A stretch of DNA of 64,000 nt from Flavobacterium muglaense (lineage in GTDB: Bacteria; Bacteroidota; Bacteroidia; Flavobacteriales; Flavobacteriaceae), in assembly GCF_014305155.1 (NCBI RefSeq), contig NZ_JACRUK010000005.1, positions 62,001 through 126,000 on the forward strand, in the 5' to 3' direction. The notes beneath the pieces are model-generated. The model was not told the origin of the DNA. It searched no databases and saw only the letters and a program-made list of their open reading frames with translations. Made by a program: the position numbers and the translations under genes. Positions within the stretch are counted from its first letter, which is position 1, and each line of letters opens with the position of its first letter. Shown piece by piece: positions 1-9,235 of this stretch.

Positions 1-468
1 GCAGTATTAATTAGAGATTATGGTATAGATAGATCGCAATTCAGAACAGCTGATGGAGAAATCAATCCTGACTGTGATATACAATTAGAAGGATATGGGG
101 GATTAATGAGTGAAGTAAATTCATTTATTGGTACAAAGCAAATGTTAGGTATTGATCAATTATTAAAAAAGCAACAACAGAACGCTATAAAATGGCAAAA
201 TGAGTTGCAAAATAATATTGAAGTTAGCCCATTAGTTATAATGAAGGATAGCCAACCTAATTACTGGGTTTTTGGTACGCTTTCAGAAAATAGTAAGGAA
301 ACAATAGCCTATTTTAAATCAAGAGGTTATTATGCCACGGGGGTACATATTAACAATAATATTTATTCTGTTTTTAATAATAAAATTAATTTAGTTGGAG
401 TAAATAAATTCAAACAACAATTTGTAGCTATTCCTTGTGGATGGTGGTTTGATTGGATGAAAAAGTAA
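1..468 (+). CDS. DegT/DnrJ/EryC1/StrS aminotransferase, C-terminal part (5' cut by window edge)
   Basis: The reading frame is open from base 1 and contains the C-terminal 155 residues of a PLP-dependent sugar aminotransferase. The stretch RDYGIDRSQFR followed by GEINPDCDI, GYGG and MSEVNSFIGTKQM is the typical C-terminal block of DegT-family enzymes, which transfer an amino group onto a keto sugar nucleotide. The PLP lysine lies upstream, outside the window. An internal ATG at 106 is not the real start, because family similarity runs through it. The gene ends 6 bases before the next ATG, so the two are probably co-transcribed. This is the start of the polysaccharide locus as seen here; the exact sugar substrate cannot be told. 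Confidence 0.85.
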   Translation, partial: AVLIRDYGIDRSQFRTADGEINPDCDIQLEGYGGLMSEVNSFIGTKQMLGIDQLLKKQQQNAIKWQNELQNNIEVSPLVIMKDSQPNYWVFGTLSENSKETIAYFKSRGYYATGVHINNNIYSVFNNKINLVGVNKFKQQFVAIPCGWWFDWMKK

Positions 469-474
469 AATTCA

Positions 475-975
475 ATGGAGTACTTAAGTATTGTGAAGCA
501 AAAGGATATTTCGGAACAAGAATTGTTAGAAGTATGTAAGATTAAATCTGTTTTTGGGGATTATAGTATAGGTAGTCAAAAGCAATGGATTTTGAAGAAT
601 TTATATGAAGATGATCTACATTTTCTTCTATACAATGATGATGTATTGGTTGCATATCTTAATTTAGTAGATGTTCGATTATTAATAAACGGAAATTTAT
701 GGTCCGTATATGGTATAGGAAATGTTTGTTCAAGTAAAAACGGGAGTGGTTTTGGAAGTAAAATAGTAAGAAAATTAAATGATTTTTTAGTTTCTGTAGA
801 TATTCCGGGGTATTTATTTTGTAAACAGAATTTAATTTCATTTTATTCAAAAAACGGATGGGCAATTTTGGATTGTGATAATTCTAATGTTTTAAAGAAT
901 ATAGAGATTAAGTCTATGATTTTTAACTTTAAGGAGAATGTTAATAATATAGATTATACGGGAAGGTTATTTTAA
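475..975 (+). CDS. Putative GNAT-family N-acetyltransferase
   Basis: A 166-residue protein. Its middle part (VYGIGNVCSSKNGSGFGSKIV, about residues 79-98) resembles the GNAT acetyl-CoA binding motif A, with Gly-Ser-Gly-Phe-Gly in the pyrophosphate loop, and FYSKNGW near residue 123 matches the motif B region. The family transfers an acyl group from acyl-CoA to an amine. It follows the aminotransferase by 6 bases, so an attractive inference is that it N-acylates the amino sugar made by that enzyme. Substrate and exact family are not proven. It is followed by a 625-base gap that ends this small transcription unit. Confidence 0.65.
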   Translation: MEYLSIVKQKDISEQELLEVCKIKSVFGDYSIGSQKQWILKNLYEDDLHFLLYNDDVLVAYLNLVDVRLLINGNLWSVYGIGNVCSSKNGSGFGSKIVRKLNDFLVSVDIPGYLFCKQNLISFYSKNGWAILDCDNSNVLKNIEIKSMIFNFKENVNNIDYTGRLF

Positions 976-1600
976 TAATTGAAAAAAAAATATAGAAATT
1001 TATAGACCTATAAATTCAAGTTCTAGTTTAGCAAAACTGTATGTAGTGATATTTAATTAAAAATTTTTAAGATATTTAATATTAAACAGGCAAGTTTTTA
1101 TCATTTTGATGGCAAAATTTTGTTTTGATAGGACTAAGAGTTATTTACGAATCAAGTTTGATTGTAGAAGTTATTATTTTATTGATTAGACCTATAGAAT
1201 AAGAATAAATTATAGAGAAAAGTGTTTTTGTGCTATGTGGTTTTTGGTGTTAGTTTTAAAAAAAAATTTGATTGAATTAACAATTTTGAAAAATCTATTT
1301 TTTGTAGATTTTTTTTTTTGAAGAATGAAGTATAGGTTGTCAATTCTGTAATTAGTTTGTCTAAGAGTAATATTATTATGAATGACGAATATTTGGATAA
1401 TTTTAATTGAGTTGAGGGCAAAGTTTAAGTTGTTTGAAATAGTTTTCTGAATAATAAATAGTAATACTTTGGAAATTTTAAAAACAGTCCCAGTAGATTA
1501 AATGGTGAAAAGGAATAGCTTGTAGGTAAGTGAGGAGCTTTGTAAGATAAGAATATAGAAATTATTTTTGAGGTGTGAAAAATATAATTAAAGGATAAAA
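976..1600. other. AT-rich intergenic region without a recognisable gene
   Basis: No convincing coding region was found on either strand. It contains a palindrome AATTTATAG-AC-CTATAAATT at 997-1016, a second copy of the motif TAGACCTATA at 1187-1196, and a hairpin with a T tract at 1289-1319 (listed separately). A short minus-strand open frame at 1233-1421 is low-complexity and lacks any domain signal. The gap separates the truncated aminotransferase/GNAT pair from the main glycosyltransferase run and may carry its promoter, but no clear promoter was found. Confidence 0.6.
1289..1319 (+). terminator. Candidate rho-independent terminator
   Basis: A 9-bp stem AAAAATCTA / TAGATTTTT (1289-1297 with 1305-1313) closes a 7-base loop and runs into an unbroken T tract to 1319. 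The stem is very AT-rich, so its stability is modest. It lies about 310 bases after the GNAT gene. Confidence 0.45.
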
Positions 1601-2542
1601 GTGAGGATAGCTGCTATAACAATAACGTATAATGATGATTACAAATATAAAGAATGGCAAGAACATTTTTTAGAATATGAAAATGAAATTTTTCTTCATG
1701 TAATCGTAGATAATAATTCAGAACAAGGATATAAAGAAAAGCTTCAAGAAGGATTTAGTCGATCCCACATTATATACAGAACTTCTAACGGTGGGTGTAC
1801 AGGAGCGTATAATGATGGAATTAGGTATGCGCTTTCTATACCTGATGTAGATGCAATAATGTTAATTGGAAATGACATAAGATTAAAAGTAGGGGCCTCG
1901 ACAATAATGCACAGAAGATTGTTTTCTGACGCTAAATTGGGTATGATTGCTCCAATATTATTGACTAAAGATTCTATGATTGTTGAAGATTTTGGATGTT
2001 CGATATCTAAAGCTTTGATAATGATTCCATATTGTGTAGGGAAAGTTCATTCTAATATAAATGAAAACATTCATTATTGTGAGGCTTTAACTGGCGGTAT
2101 GAATCTTTCAAAGAGAGAGTTCTATGAGAATGTGGGTTTACAGGATGATAATTTATTTATGTATTCGGATGAAGTTGATATGGGTTTGAGAGCTAAAAAA
2201 AGTGGATACACATTGGCGGCTATCAGTGATGCAGTTTCATGGCATCAACATATTAATAAAGATACGAACACAAACAGAAGAGATCCCTATACAAAGTATT
2301 TGGCGGGTAGAAATAAGGTCTATGTGGCTAAAAAGCATTATGGTTTATTAAGAGTAATCTATGTTTTTTTATTTTATGTGTTTGGGTCTTTATATAAGAT
2401 TTTAATTAATCTAATTAAGGGGAACTTTTATCAAATTAAAGAATATTTTTGGTTAATTTTTGGAGCTGTAATGGGCTTATTAGGGAATATGAAACCCAAT
2501 CGTTTTTCGGTACCCAGCGAAGACGTAGAATTACAAAAATAA
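1601..2542 (+). CDS. Glycosyltransferase family 2, rhamnosyltransferase-like
   Basis: A 313-residue GT-A fold enzyme starting at GTG. The N-terminus has the usual nucleotide-sugar motifs: ITYND at residues 8-12, DNNS at 37-40, NGG at 63-65 and a GND metal-site-like triad at 90-92. An acidic acceptor-side motif DEVDMGLRAK lies near 194-203. A hydrophobic segment near residues 250-290 suggests association with the inner membrane. Such enzymes add one sugar from a nucleotide donor to a lipid-linked oligosaccharide. The Wzx gene follows 14 bases later, so it likely builds the O-unit that Wzx flips. The dTDP-rhamnose genes downstream make rhamnose a possible donor, but this is an inference. Confidence 0.85.
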   Translation: MRIAAITITYNDDYKYKEWQEHFLEYENEIFLHVIVDNNSEQGYKEKLQEGFSRSHIIYRTSNGGCTGAYNDGIRYALSIPDVDAIMLIGNDIRLKVGASTIMHRRLFSDAKLGMIAPILLTKDSMIVEDFGCSISKALIMIPYCVGKVHSNINENIHYCEALTGGMNLSKREFYENVGLQDDNLFMYSDEVDMGLRAKKSGYTLAAISDAVSWHQHINKDTNTNRRDPYTKYLAGRNKVYVAKKHYGLLRVIYVFLFYVFGSLYKILINLIKGNFYQIKEYFWLIFGAVMGLLGNMKPNRFSVPSEDVELQK

Positions 2543-2556
2543 GGTAGCTTTAGTTT

Positions 2557-4026
2557 ATGTCAGAAAATAAAAATTATGATGTTATATTCAAGAGTACTTT
2601 TCTTTTTGCATTCGTACAGGCATTTAGTATTCTTGTAAAAGTAGTCCTAAATAAAGTTGCTGCAGTTACTCTTGGTTCTGCGGGGATCGGTATGATTGGT
2701 CTTTTTTCTTCTGCCATAGGAATGTTAAAGACGGGAACGAGTTTAGGTATTTCACAAAGTGCGGTTCGAGATATTTCGGAAGCTAATCAAAATAATGATA
2801 TAGAAGCTTTTTCAAAAACGATAATTGCTACACAAAAAATAATCGTAATAACAGCAGCTATTGGTTTTGTGATTACAGCAGTATTGTCGCCATGGTTAAG
2901 TGAATGGTCTTTTGGTAATAACTTGTACACTACGAGTTTTTTGTTGTTGTCTATAGCGGTAGCTTTTATCACTTTATGGGAGGGTCAGTTGGCTATTTTA
3001 AAAGGGATGAGGCATCTTAGATTATTGGCAAAAGCAAATGTTTTTGGATCACTAGTGGGGCTTTTTATTTCTATACCTTTATATTTAGTATTTGAGATTG
3101 AAGGTATTATTCCAGTTTTAATTATAACGCCAATATGTGCATATTTATTTTCATATTATTATGTTCGTAAGATAGAATACAGAAGAATAAAATTATCAAA
3201 AAGAGAATTAGTTCAAAAAGCTACACCCATGGTAAAAATGGGTGTTGCCTTGTCTATCACGACTTTTCTTAGCCAATTATCTGTTTTTTTGGTTTCTAGC
3301 TATATTGGTAAAGAAGGGGGGCTTCAGTCTGTAGGATTTTATAATGCAGGTGTAATAATTATGGTTGGATATTTTAGTGTAATAATTAATGCTCTTACCA
3401 CTGATTATTACCCTAGGATCGCTGCGGTTAATAATGATAATGCTAAAGTGCAAAATGAATTGAATCAACAATCAATAGTAAGTTTGTTAATTTCTTTTCC
3501 ACTGATCGTCTTATTTTTGATGGTATTGCCTTTTCTGATTACGCTTTTGTACTCCAAAGAATTTGATCCAATAATTAACTTTATTAGAATTGGTATCTAT
3601 GGTGTTCTAATTACTATAATTTCAAATCAAGTTGATTTGATTTTGATAGCCAAAAACAATACTAAATTTTTTACAATTTTAGCAATTGTGTATAGAGTTA
3701 TTGAGCTTGTTTTAAATGTTGTTTTCTTTAAGTTTTACGGTTTAATCGGCATGGGAATTTCAATGGTTCTTGGTGGAGTTATTCACATGGTATTTATGAC
3801 AGTCGCGGTTAAGAAGCTGTATTTAATTAGGTTTGAAAAATTGTTTGTTAAAACGGCATTACTCGCATTACTTTTTATTTTTCTTACTAGTTTTATAAGT
3901 ATGGAAGAAAATGTATATATACGATATTCAGCTGGAGGATTGATGTTTGTTTTGTCCTGTTTTTTCTCTTATTATTTTTCAAAGAAATATTTGAATTTTA
4001 ATCTTTTAAAAATGAGATCTAAATGA
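2557..4026 (+). CDS. wzx: Wzx-like O-antigen/lipid-linked oligosaccharide flippase
   Basis: A 489-residue, strongly hydrophobic protein with about 12-14 predicted membrane helices spread along its length and short polar loops, as in the PST/MATE flippase superfamily. The N-terminal segment with LNKVAAVTLGSAGIGMIGLF is typical of bacterial O-antigen translocases. The expected role is moving undecaprenyl-pyrophosphate-linked repeat units from the cytoplasmic to the periplasmic face of the inner membrane, for later polymerisation by Wzy (a candidate lies at 6063-7244). Flippases in this family differ greatly in sequence, so the symbol is a functional label. The start ATG gives a 14-base gap from the preceding GT. 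Confidence 0.85.
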   Translation: MSENKNYDVIFKSTFLFAFVQAFSILVKVVLNKVAAVTLGSAGIGMIGLFSSAIGMLKTGTSLGISQSAVRDISEANQNNDIEAFSKTIIATQKIIVITAAIGFVITAVLSPWLSEWSFGNNLYTTSFLLLSIAVAFITLWEGQLAILKGMRHLRLLAKANVFGSLVGLFISIPLYLVFEIEGIIPVLIITPICAYLFSYYYVRKIEYRRIKLSKRELVQKATPMVKMGVALSITTFLSQLSVFLVSSYIGKEGGLQSVGFYNAGVIIMVGYFSVIINALTTDYYPRIAAVNNDNAKVQNELNQQSIVSLLISFPLIVLFLMVLPFLITLLYSKEFDPIINFIRIGIYGVLITIISNQVDLILIAKNNTKFFTILAIVYRVIELVLNVVFFKFYGLIGMGISMVLGGVIHMVFMTVAVKKLYLIRFEKLFVKTALLALLFIFLTSFISMEENVYIRYSAGGLMFVLSCFFSYYFSKKYLNFNLLKMRSK

Positions 4027-4080
4027 TAGTTGCTTTTCGGGTTAGAGATAATTTTAATGATTTTAAAAATGGGTATTTGA

Positions 4081-5133
4081 ATGAATAATTGGATTTATAC
4101 GAAAGAAAAAAAATGGATTGATAAATGGAATGATTTTATGTTGTCTGACGAGTCAAGTTCATTTGTTCAGTCTATATATAGAGTAAAAGCCTATGAAAAA
4201 TACGGAATGGATTGGGAATTATTATTATGTGTTGATGAAAGTGATACTATTCAAGTTGGATCAGCTAATGTAATAGTTACACTACCTTTTTTTAAATTAT
4301 ACGTTTGTTCTTATGGGCCTACTATGAGTAGCAACATAAAAACCATTTTTGATAGTAATGAGTTTATTAAACAATTTATAAATAGAGGGAAAGAATTAAG
4401 GGCTTTTAGTTCTCAAATAACGATTCCAATGGATTTGTTGGTGGATGCTTCTTTTAAAAGTATTGAGGGTCGTATATTTACTAATATTTCTAATCCGAGG
4501 TATTCTAATTTAATTAATCTTAAGTTAAATGAAGACTGGTTGTCTAAAGAAGAATTAATCAATTCCTTTTTACCAAGAGGGAGAAGGGACGTTAGAGCTT
4601 CTTGTAGAAAAGGGTTAGTGTCTCAGTGCCCAACAACAGAGGATGAATTGAAGCAGGCTTATTTGTGTTTTGAAACTAATGCAAAAAAGAAGGGCTATCA
4701 TGTAAGAAGTTGGGAGGATATGAGGGATTTTGTGATTGAAAGTGTTCAAAACAAAACAGCATTTGTTATCTCCGCATGGTATAATGATACAATTCAAGGG
4801 GCCATTTTTCTAGAAAGATCTAGTAATGTTTTAAGTTATACAATGGGAGGTGTTTATCGTAACAGTCCTGATTTGCTTACGGGCTATTTTTTGCAACTAG
4901 AAGGAATGTTACTTGCAAGAAGTATGGATTTGTCGTTTTATGATATTTCGTATGGCGGTCCAGATGAAGTACAACGTTTCAAGAGTATGTTTAATCCAGT
5001 TTTAAAGGAAAGTTATAGGACTGTATATTTTAAGAACAACAATATTAAATTTTTTATTTTTAAAAAAGTATATAGCAGTTTTAAGAGTTTAATACCAAAG
5101 ATTATTTCAATAAAAAGAGCCATAATTTCATGA
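4081..5133 (+). CDS. FemAB-like / BioF2-like acyltransferase (GNAT fold)
   Basis: A 350-residue soluble protein. The region around residues 160-310 has the FemAB/GNAT-like layout: GRRDVRASCRKG near 167, a segment AFVISAWYNDTIQGAIFL, then GGVYRNSPDLLTGYFLQLEGM, and YDISYGGPDEVQRFKSMFNP near residue 285, which matches the FemAB C-terminal Tyr-Asp...Gly-Gly...FK pattern. The family joins aminoacyl or acyl groups to amines of cell-wall or polysaccharide precursors. It overlaps the next gene, a NodB-like deacetylase, by 4 bases (ATGA). An inferred partnership is deacetylation of an N-acetyl sugar followed by acylation of the freed amine. Confidence 0.7.
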   Translation: MNNWIYTKEKKWIDKWNDFMLSDESSSFVQSIYRVKAYEKYGMDWELLLCVDESDTIQVGSANVIVTLPFFKLYVCSYGPTMSSNIKTIFDSNEFIKQFINRGKELRAFSSQITIPMDLLVDASFKSIEGRIFTNISNPRYSNLINLKLNEDWLSKEELINSFLPRGRRDVRASCRKGLVSQCPTTEDELKQAYLCFETNAKKKGYHVRSWEDMRDFVIESVQNKTAFVISAWYNDTIQGAIFLERSSNVLSYTMGGVYRNSPDLLTGYFLQLEGMLLARSMDLSFYDISYGGPDEVQRFKSMFNPVLKESYRTVYFKNNNIKFFIFKKVYSSFKSLIPKIISIKRAIIS

Positions 5134-6041
5134 AGAAAGTATATTTAACAGTTGATATTGAAACTATTGTTTCGGGAATAAGTCGTAGTGAAAATTATTT
5201 AGCGGGTGTGTATTTGGCATCAATGTATATGGCGGAGGAGTTGCGAAAAAGGGATTTAAAAGCCACATTTTTTATTAGCCTATCATCAAAACAAGCAGGA
5301 ATTGATCAAAAAGAATACACTGAATGTGTAAAATGGTTAATACATAGTTTAAGTGCTTACGAGAATGTTAAAATTGAGCCTCACATTCATGCCTTTAATT
5401 TACCCGTCAGTTTTGAATGTAAAGATGATGCGTTTAATAAATACAATCAGTCACAGCAGACTGAATTGTTGACTTTTGCAAAAGATTTTTTTAGTAACCA
5501 AGGCATAGAGGTAGAGTCATTTAGACCGGGAGGGTTTAGTGCTAATGATTCCTATTATAATTCATTAGTTGATGCAGGCTATAAAAATAGTTCTTTACTT
5601 CAAAAAGAAAAAAAGATTAATTTGGATATGCTAACTGGTGAGGTTTTCGAAGCAGAAGTGTACAAAACCCAGTCTGGTATTATTGAATATCCTGTGACCT
5701 CTGTTAGAATAAAATCAATTAAAAATAAAATTGAAATTGTAAATTTATCACCTGATTTTTTTAAACTGTCGTCAGTAGAAAATTGTATTAGAGATTTAAA
5801 TTATATTAACATTAATTTTCATAGTTTTTCAATTTATTTAAATAGATTGATTAGAGAAAACCACAATGGTTTATTTACAAATAACATTAAATTTCTGTTT
5901 TTTGAAAATATATTAAATAAATTACTTAAATCAACTTCTATTCAAACTATTAACACAAAAACTATTGTTTGCAGAGAATTTATTAACTGGATAGATTTTA
6001 TTAAGAATAATAAATATGAGACTTTTTTTATTGGTGAATAG
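5130..6041 (+). CDS. Polysaccharide deacetylase-like protein (NodB homology)
   Basis: A 303-residue protein with features of the carbohydrate esterase 4 (NodB) barrel: an early acidic motif VDIET (Asp9, Glu11), TFFIS near 46-50, a metal-site-like HIH at 85-87 and FRPGGFS at 131-137. The family removes N- or O-acetyl groups from sugars using a divalent metal. The C-terminal third is AT-rich and does not look like the conserved barrel. No signal peptide is visible, so it probably works in the cytoplasm. It overlaps the FemAB-like gene by 4 bases, which suggests translational coupling. Confidence 0.7.
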   Translation: MKKVYLTVDIETIVSGISRSENYLAGVYLASMYMAEELRKRDLKATFFISLSSKQAGIDQKEYTECVKWLIHSLSAYENVKIEPHIHAFNLPVSFECKDDAFNKYNQSQQTELLTFAKDFFSNQGIEVESFRPGGFSANDSYYNSLVDAGYKNSSLLQKEKKINLDMLTGEVFEAEVYKTQSGIIEYPVTSVRIKSIKNKIEIVNLSPDFFKLSSVENCIRDLNYININFHSFSIYLNRLIRENHNGLFTNNIKFLFFENILNKLLKSTSIQTINTKTIVCREFINWIDFIKNNKYETFFIGE

Positions 6042-6062
6042 TAAAAAAAGTATAATATATAA

Positions 6063-7244
6063 ATGCATTCAATAATGACAATTGCAGAGAAAAGTATAAA
6101 TGATGCCAAAAGCAATACGTTATTAGTTTTGTTGTATTTTTTTCAATACGGTTTGTTAATCCCTATAACCGTGGTGATGAGAGGTCAATACCCTATAGCT
6201 ATTTTTACCGTTTTGTTATTCTGTTATGCATTGGTTAATAATAGGATTATTATTTCATCTTATTCGGCTTTATCGTTTATTCTTCCATTAAGTGTTTTAA
6301 TAACAAAGTTACCTTTTGAACGTTATGTTGCAGAAACTAATGTGGCAATGGAATTGATAATTTCTTTTTTTGCAATAGGAATGTCGGGTATTTTGATAGG
6401 TTCCTTGAGGTTTTCGCAAGATCATTTTTTAAGCTATGGGTATAAATTAGGCTTGTTGAATTTCTTTCTATTAGGTGCAATTCCATTTACTTCATTGTAT
6501 TTAGATGAAATAAATTATATGCGTTTTGGATATGCTATATTGCCTACAGTTATATTTTCATTTCTTTTTTTATTTAGAGATAATAATAAAAAGTGGACTT
6601 TTATTGTTTTTTGCTTATCGTTTGCAGAGCTTCTATTGTTTGGGGCGCGTGGTGCGATGTTAACATTTATTTTATTTGCGCTGATCTATTTGTTTTTTAT
6701 TTCAGATGTCAGTAAAAAAATTAAATTGTATATACTTTTTTTTCTTTTTTTAATTGGTGCAAGTTTAAAGTTTGTTTTAGAATATTTACTTGAAAGTTTG
6801 GATACTTTTGGTTTGTATTCCTATTCCTTAACTAAGTATTTAAATCTTTTTAATGGAGATTCATTGGCTTCGACTAGTTCTGGACGAGACGATATTTATG
6901 GATTAGCTTTTAAACGGATAGATGAGTCTTTTTGGTTTGGTTCTCCCTTGAATACTTGCTTTATCGATACGGGGTCAACATATTATCATAATATTATTTT
7001 AGATATTTTGGTGAATTTTGGAGTGATAGGTTTTGCATTTTTCTTTTTATTTATTTTTTACAATATTTTTAAAGTTGTTAGTAGTACTAGTAAGGAAAGA
7101 AAAATGATTTTTTTTGTACTTTTCTTGATTGCAATGGGACGTTTGTTTGTTAGTTCTTCATTTTGGCAACGTCCTGAATTTTGGATTTTTGTTGGCTATT
7201 GTGTGAATTACACTTCTAAAAAGTTTGATATTAGTACAGTATAG
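6063..7244 (+). CDS. wzy: Wzy-like O-antigen polymerase
   Basis: A 393-residue polytopic membrane protein with about ten hydrophobic helices and a larger periplasmic-type loop around residues 255-305, which includes STSSGRDDIYGLA. That arrangement (multi-span protein with one or two large loops, low sequence identity) is usual for Wzy polymerases, which join flipped repeat units in the periplasm. It sits in the same unit as Wzx. The assignment rests on topology and context, not on a sharp motif. A second polymerase/ligase-like protein lies at 49289-50626. The gene is followed by a 145-base gap holding a TAAATTTG box at 7261-7268. Confidence 0.75.
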   Translation: MHSIMTIAEKSINDAKSNTLLVLLYFFQYGLLIPITVVMRGQYPIAIFTVLLFCYALVNNRIIISSYSALSFILPLSVLITKLPFERYVAETNVAMELIISFFAIGMSGILIGSLRFSQDHFLSYGYKLGLLNFFLLGAIPFTSLYLDEINYMRFGYAILPTVIFSFLFLFRDNNKKWTFIVFCLSFAELLLFGARGAMLTFILFALIYLFFISDVSKKIKLYILFFLFLIGASLKFVLEYLLESLDTFGLYSYSLTKYLNLFNGDSLASTSSGRDDIYGLAFKRIDESFWFGSPLNTCFIDTGSTYYHNIILDILVNFGVIGFAFFFLFIFYNIFKVVSSTSKERKMIFFVLFLIAMGRLFVSSSFWQRPEFWIFVGYCVNYTSKKFDISTV

Positions 7245-7389
7245 TTAATTTAAATAAAAGTAAATTTGCCTTAGATTATGGCTCGCTAATAAAATGAATC
7301 GTGTCCTATTACGATTGTAGTTTTAACTTGTTTTTGCAAAATTGTTTTTATAGCTTTTTTTGTATTGTTTATTATATTAATTTTTTATT

Positions 7390-8631
7390 ATGAGAATACT
7401 TTTACTTCATCAATATTTTTTAGAAGACAATGATCACGGTGGTTCCCGTTGGAATGAAATTACCAAGCAATGGACCGAGGAAGGAAATGACGTTACGGTT
7501 ATAGCAGGGATGATGCACTATAGTTCAAGTTGTAAAAGACCAGAATACAAAGGAAAATGGTTTAAGAAAAAACAACAAGGTGCTGTAAATATCATTCGAT
7601 GTCATGTTTCAGAGAGTTATAATTCTAGTTTTGTAGGTAGATTATGGGGGTATTTTTCCTTTGTTTTTTCAAGTTTGTGGGCTGGTTTGTTTATGACCGA
7701 AGGAAGGTATGATGTTATCATTGTAACGTCTCCACCTTTATTTGTAGGTATAAGTGGGTATTTGATTTCTCTGTTTAAAAGAACTCCTTTTGTTTTCGAA
7801 ATTCGAGATTTATGGCCGGAATCAGCTATAGATACTGGCGTAGTAACTAATGGTATAATTATAAAGTTGGCTTATGCATTGGAGGCTTTTATCTATAAAA
7901 AAGCAACACTTATAAATGTCTTAACACCTGCTTTTAGAAATGTTTTAATCGAAAAGAAAAAAGTAAGTGCTGATAAAATCATTTTCATTCCTAACGCTGC
8001 TGATTTTACTTTGTCAGATAAGCTTGTTGAGAATTTTGATAGTGCTGTTTTTAGAAAGGAACATAATCTTGTTGACAAGTTTGTGATAACGTATGTTGGA
8101 GCACATGGCGTTGCAAATCATTTAGAGCAAATCATTGAAACTGGATTATTATTGGCTGATACAAATGTCTTATTTCTGTTGATAGGAGATGGTATGGAAA
8201 AGAAAAAACTGATTACGTTGGCGACAGAAAGGAAAGTGACTAATGTTCGTTTCTTGGATCCCGTTCCAAAAGGAGAAGTTTTCAAATATATTTTGGCATC
8301 CGACATGGGAGCTTCAGTACTTAAAGATGTGGATACTTTCAAAACTGTTTATTCTAATAAAACGTTTGATTACATGTCTTGTAAACGTCCTGTTTTAATG
8401 GCTATTGATGGGGTTTCAAAAGAATTAGTAGAAGATGCTGAGGCGGGGGTATTTGTTAAGCCAGAAAATGCCAAAGATTTTGCTGAGAAAATTAGAATGT
8501 ATTTAAATGACCCAATGCAAGTTAAAACACAAGGAGAAAATGGATATAGATTTGCAAAAGCAAATTTTGATAGAACTATTTTAGCTAAAAAGTATATTGA
8601 ATTGATGCGAAAACATATGAATATTAGATAA
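7390..8631 (+). CDS. Glycosyltransferase family 4, WbuB-like
   Basis: A 413-residue GT-B enzyme. The N-terminal domain opens with [20 protein letters not shown], a form typical of WbuB-like transferases, and contains [12 protein letters not shown] near 136-147. The C-terminal domain has the donor-binding region with [14 protein letters not shown] and a late [16 protein letters not shown] segment. WbuB-type enzymes transfer an N-acetylated deoxy-hexosamine from a UDP donor. The stop codon overlaps the start of the next sugar transferase by one base (TAATG), and the PglC/D/E-like genes follow, so this transferase probably adds the second sugar of the repeat unit. Confidence 0.85.
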   Translation: MRILLLHQYFLEDNDHGGSRWNEITKQWTEEGNDVTVIAGMMHYSSSCKRPEYKGKWFKKKQQGAVNIIRCHVSESYNSSFVGRLWGYFSFVFSSLWAGLFMTEGRYDVIIVTSPPLFVGISGYLISLFKRTPFVFEIRDLWPESAIDTGVVTNGIIIKLAYALEAFIYKKATLINVLTPAFRNVLIEKKKVSADKIIFIPNAADFTLSDKLVENFDSAVFRKEHNLVDKFVITYVGAHGVANHLEQIIETGLLLADTNVLFLLIGDGMEKKKLITLATERKVTNVRFLDPVPKGEVFKYILASDMGASVLKDVDTFKTVYSNKTFDYMSCKRPVLMAIDGVSKELVEDAEAGVFVKPENAKDFAEKIRMYLNDPMQVKTQGENGYRFAKANFDRTILAKKYIELMRKHMNIR

Positions 8632-9233
8632 TGTATAGATTTTTTTTTAAAAGAATAATAGATTTTATTTCTGCTGTGGTAGGCTTACTACTTTTAAGCC
8701 CTTTTTTTGTTTTAATAACTGTTGGTTTGTATTTTGCAAATCAAGGCAAGCCATTTTTTTTCCAGTTACGTCCAGGATTAAATGGAGAAATTTTCAAAAT
8801 CATCAAGTTCAAAACGATGAATGATAAGCAAGACTCTTCGGGTAGTCTTTTGTCTGACGCTGAAAGACTTACGAAAATAGGTTCTTTTGTTCGAAAGACG
8901 TCCCTTGATGAAATTCCACAATTAATAAATGTTTTAAAAGGCGATATGAGTCTTGTAGGTCCCAGACCTTTATTACCAGAATATTTGCCTTTGTATAATG
9001 AAAAACAAAATCGGCGACATGATGTTAGACCAGGAATTACTGGTTGGGCACAAATCAACGGGCGCAATGCAATATCATGGGATAAAAAATTCGAGTATGA
9101 TTTATTCTATGTTAGTAATTTAAGTTTTGTGTTAGATTTCAAGATATTTTTTTTGACAATTAAAAAAGTGTTTGTAAGTGAAGGTATAAATATGAAAGGT
9201 CAGGTAACGACCGAAGCGTTTAAAGGGAATTAA
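8631..9233 (+). CDS. Initiating sugar-1-phosphate transferase, PglC-like (bacterial sugar transferase)
   Basis: A 200-residue minimal phosphoglycosyl transferase. It has one N-terminal re-entrant or membrane helix (about residues 10-33), KFKTMND at 59-65, the catalytic Asp-Glu pair in TSLDEIPQL (93-94) and [10 protein letters not shown] at 109-118. Enzymes of this size class (PglC, WecP-like) transfer a sugar-1-phosphate from a UDP-sugar to undecaprenyl phosphate at the inner membrane. With PglD- and PglE-like genes directly downstream, the natural donor guess is UDP-diNAc-bacillosamine. A second, larger transferase of the same superfamily is at 50683-52074. Confidence 0.9.
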   Translation: MYRFFFKRIIDFISAVVGLLLLSPFFVLITVGLYFANQGKPFFFQLRPGLNGEIFKIIKFKTMNDKQDSSGSLLSDAERLTKIGSFVRKTSLDEIPQLINVLKGDMSLVGPRPLLPEYLPLYNEKQNRRHDVRPGITGWAQINGRNAISWDKKFEYDLFYVSNLSFVLDFKIFFLTIKKVFVSEGINMKGQVTTEAFKGN

Positions 9234-9235
9234 AT

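Noticed and set aside
1233..1421. Minus-strand open frame of 62 codons in the first gap
   Set aside because: Low complexity (runs of Leu, Phe and Lys) caused by AT-rich DNA and covering a terminator-like hairpin.
7261..7268. TAAATTTG box as a promoter for the WbuB-like gene
   Set aside because: The box is 122 bases from the gene and no TTG is found at the needed distance; support was too thin to list it.
8741..9067. Minus-strand open frame of 108 codons opposite the PglC-like gene
   Set aside because: The opposite strand encodes a clear sugar transferase with its catalytic motif; this frame shows no domain.
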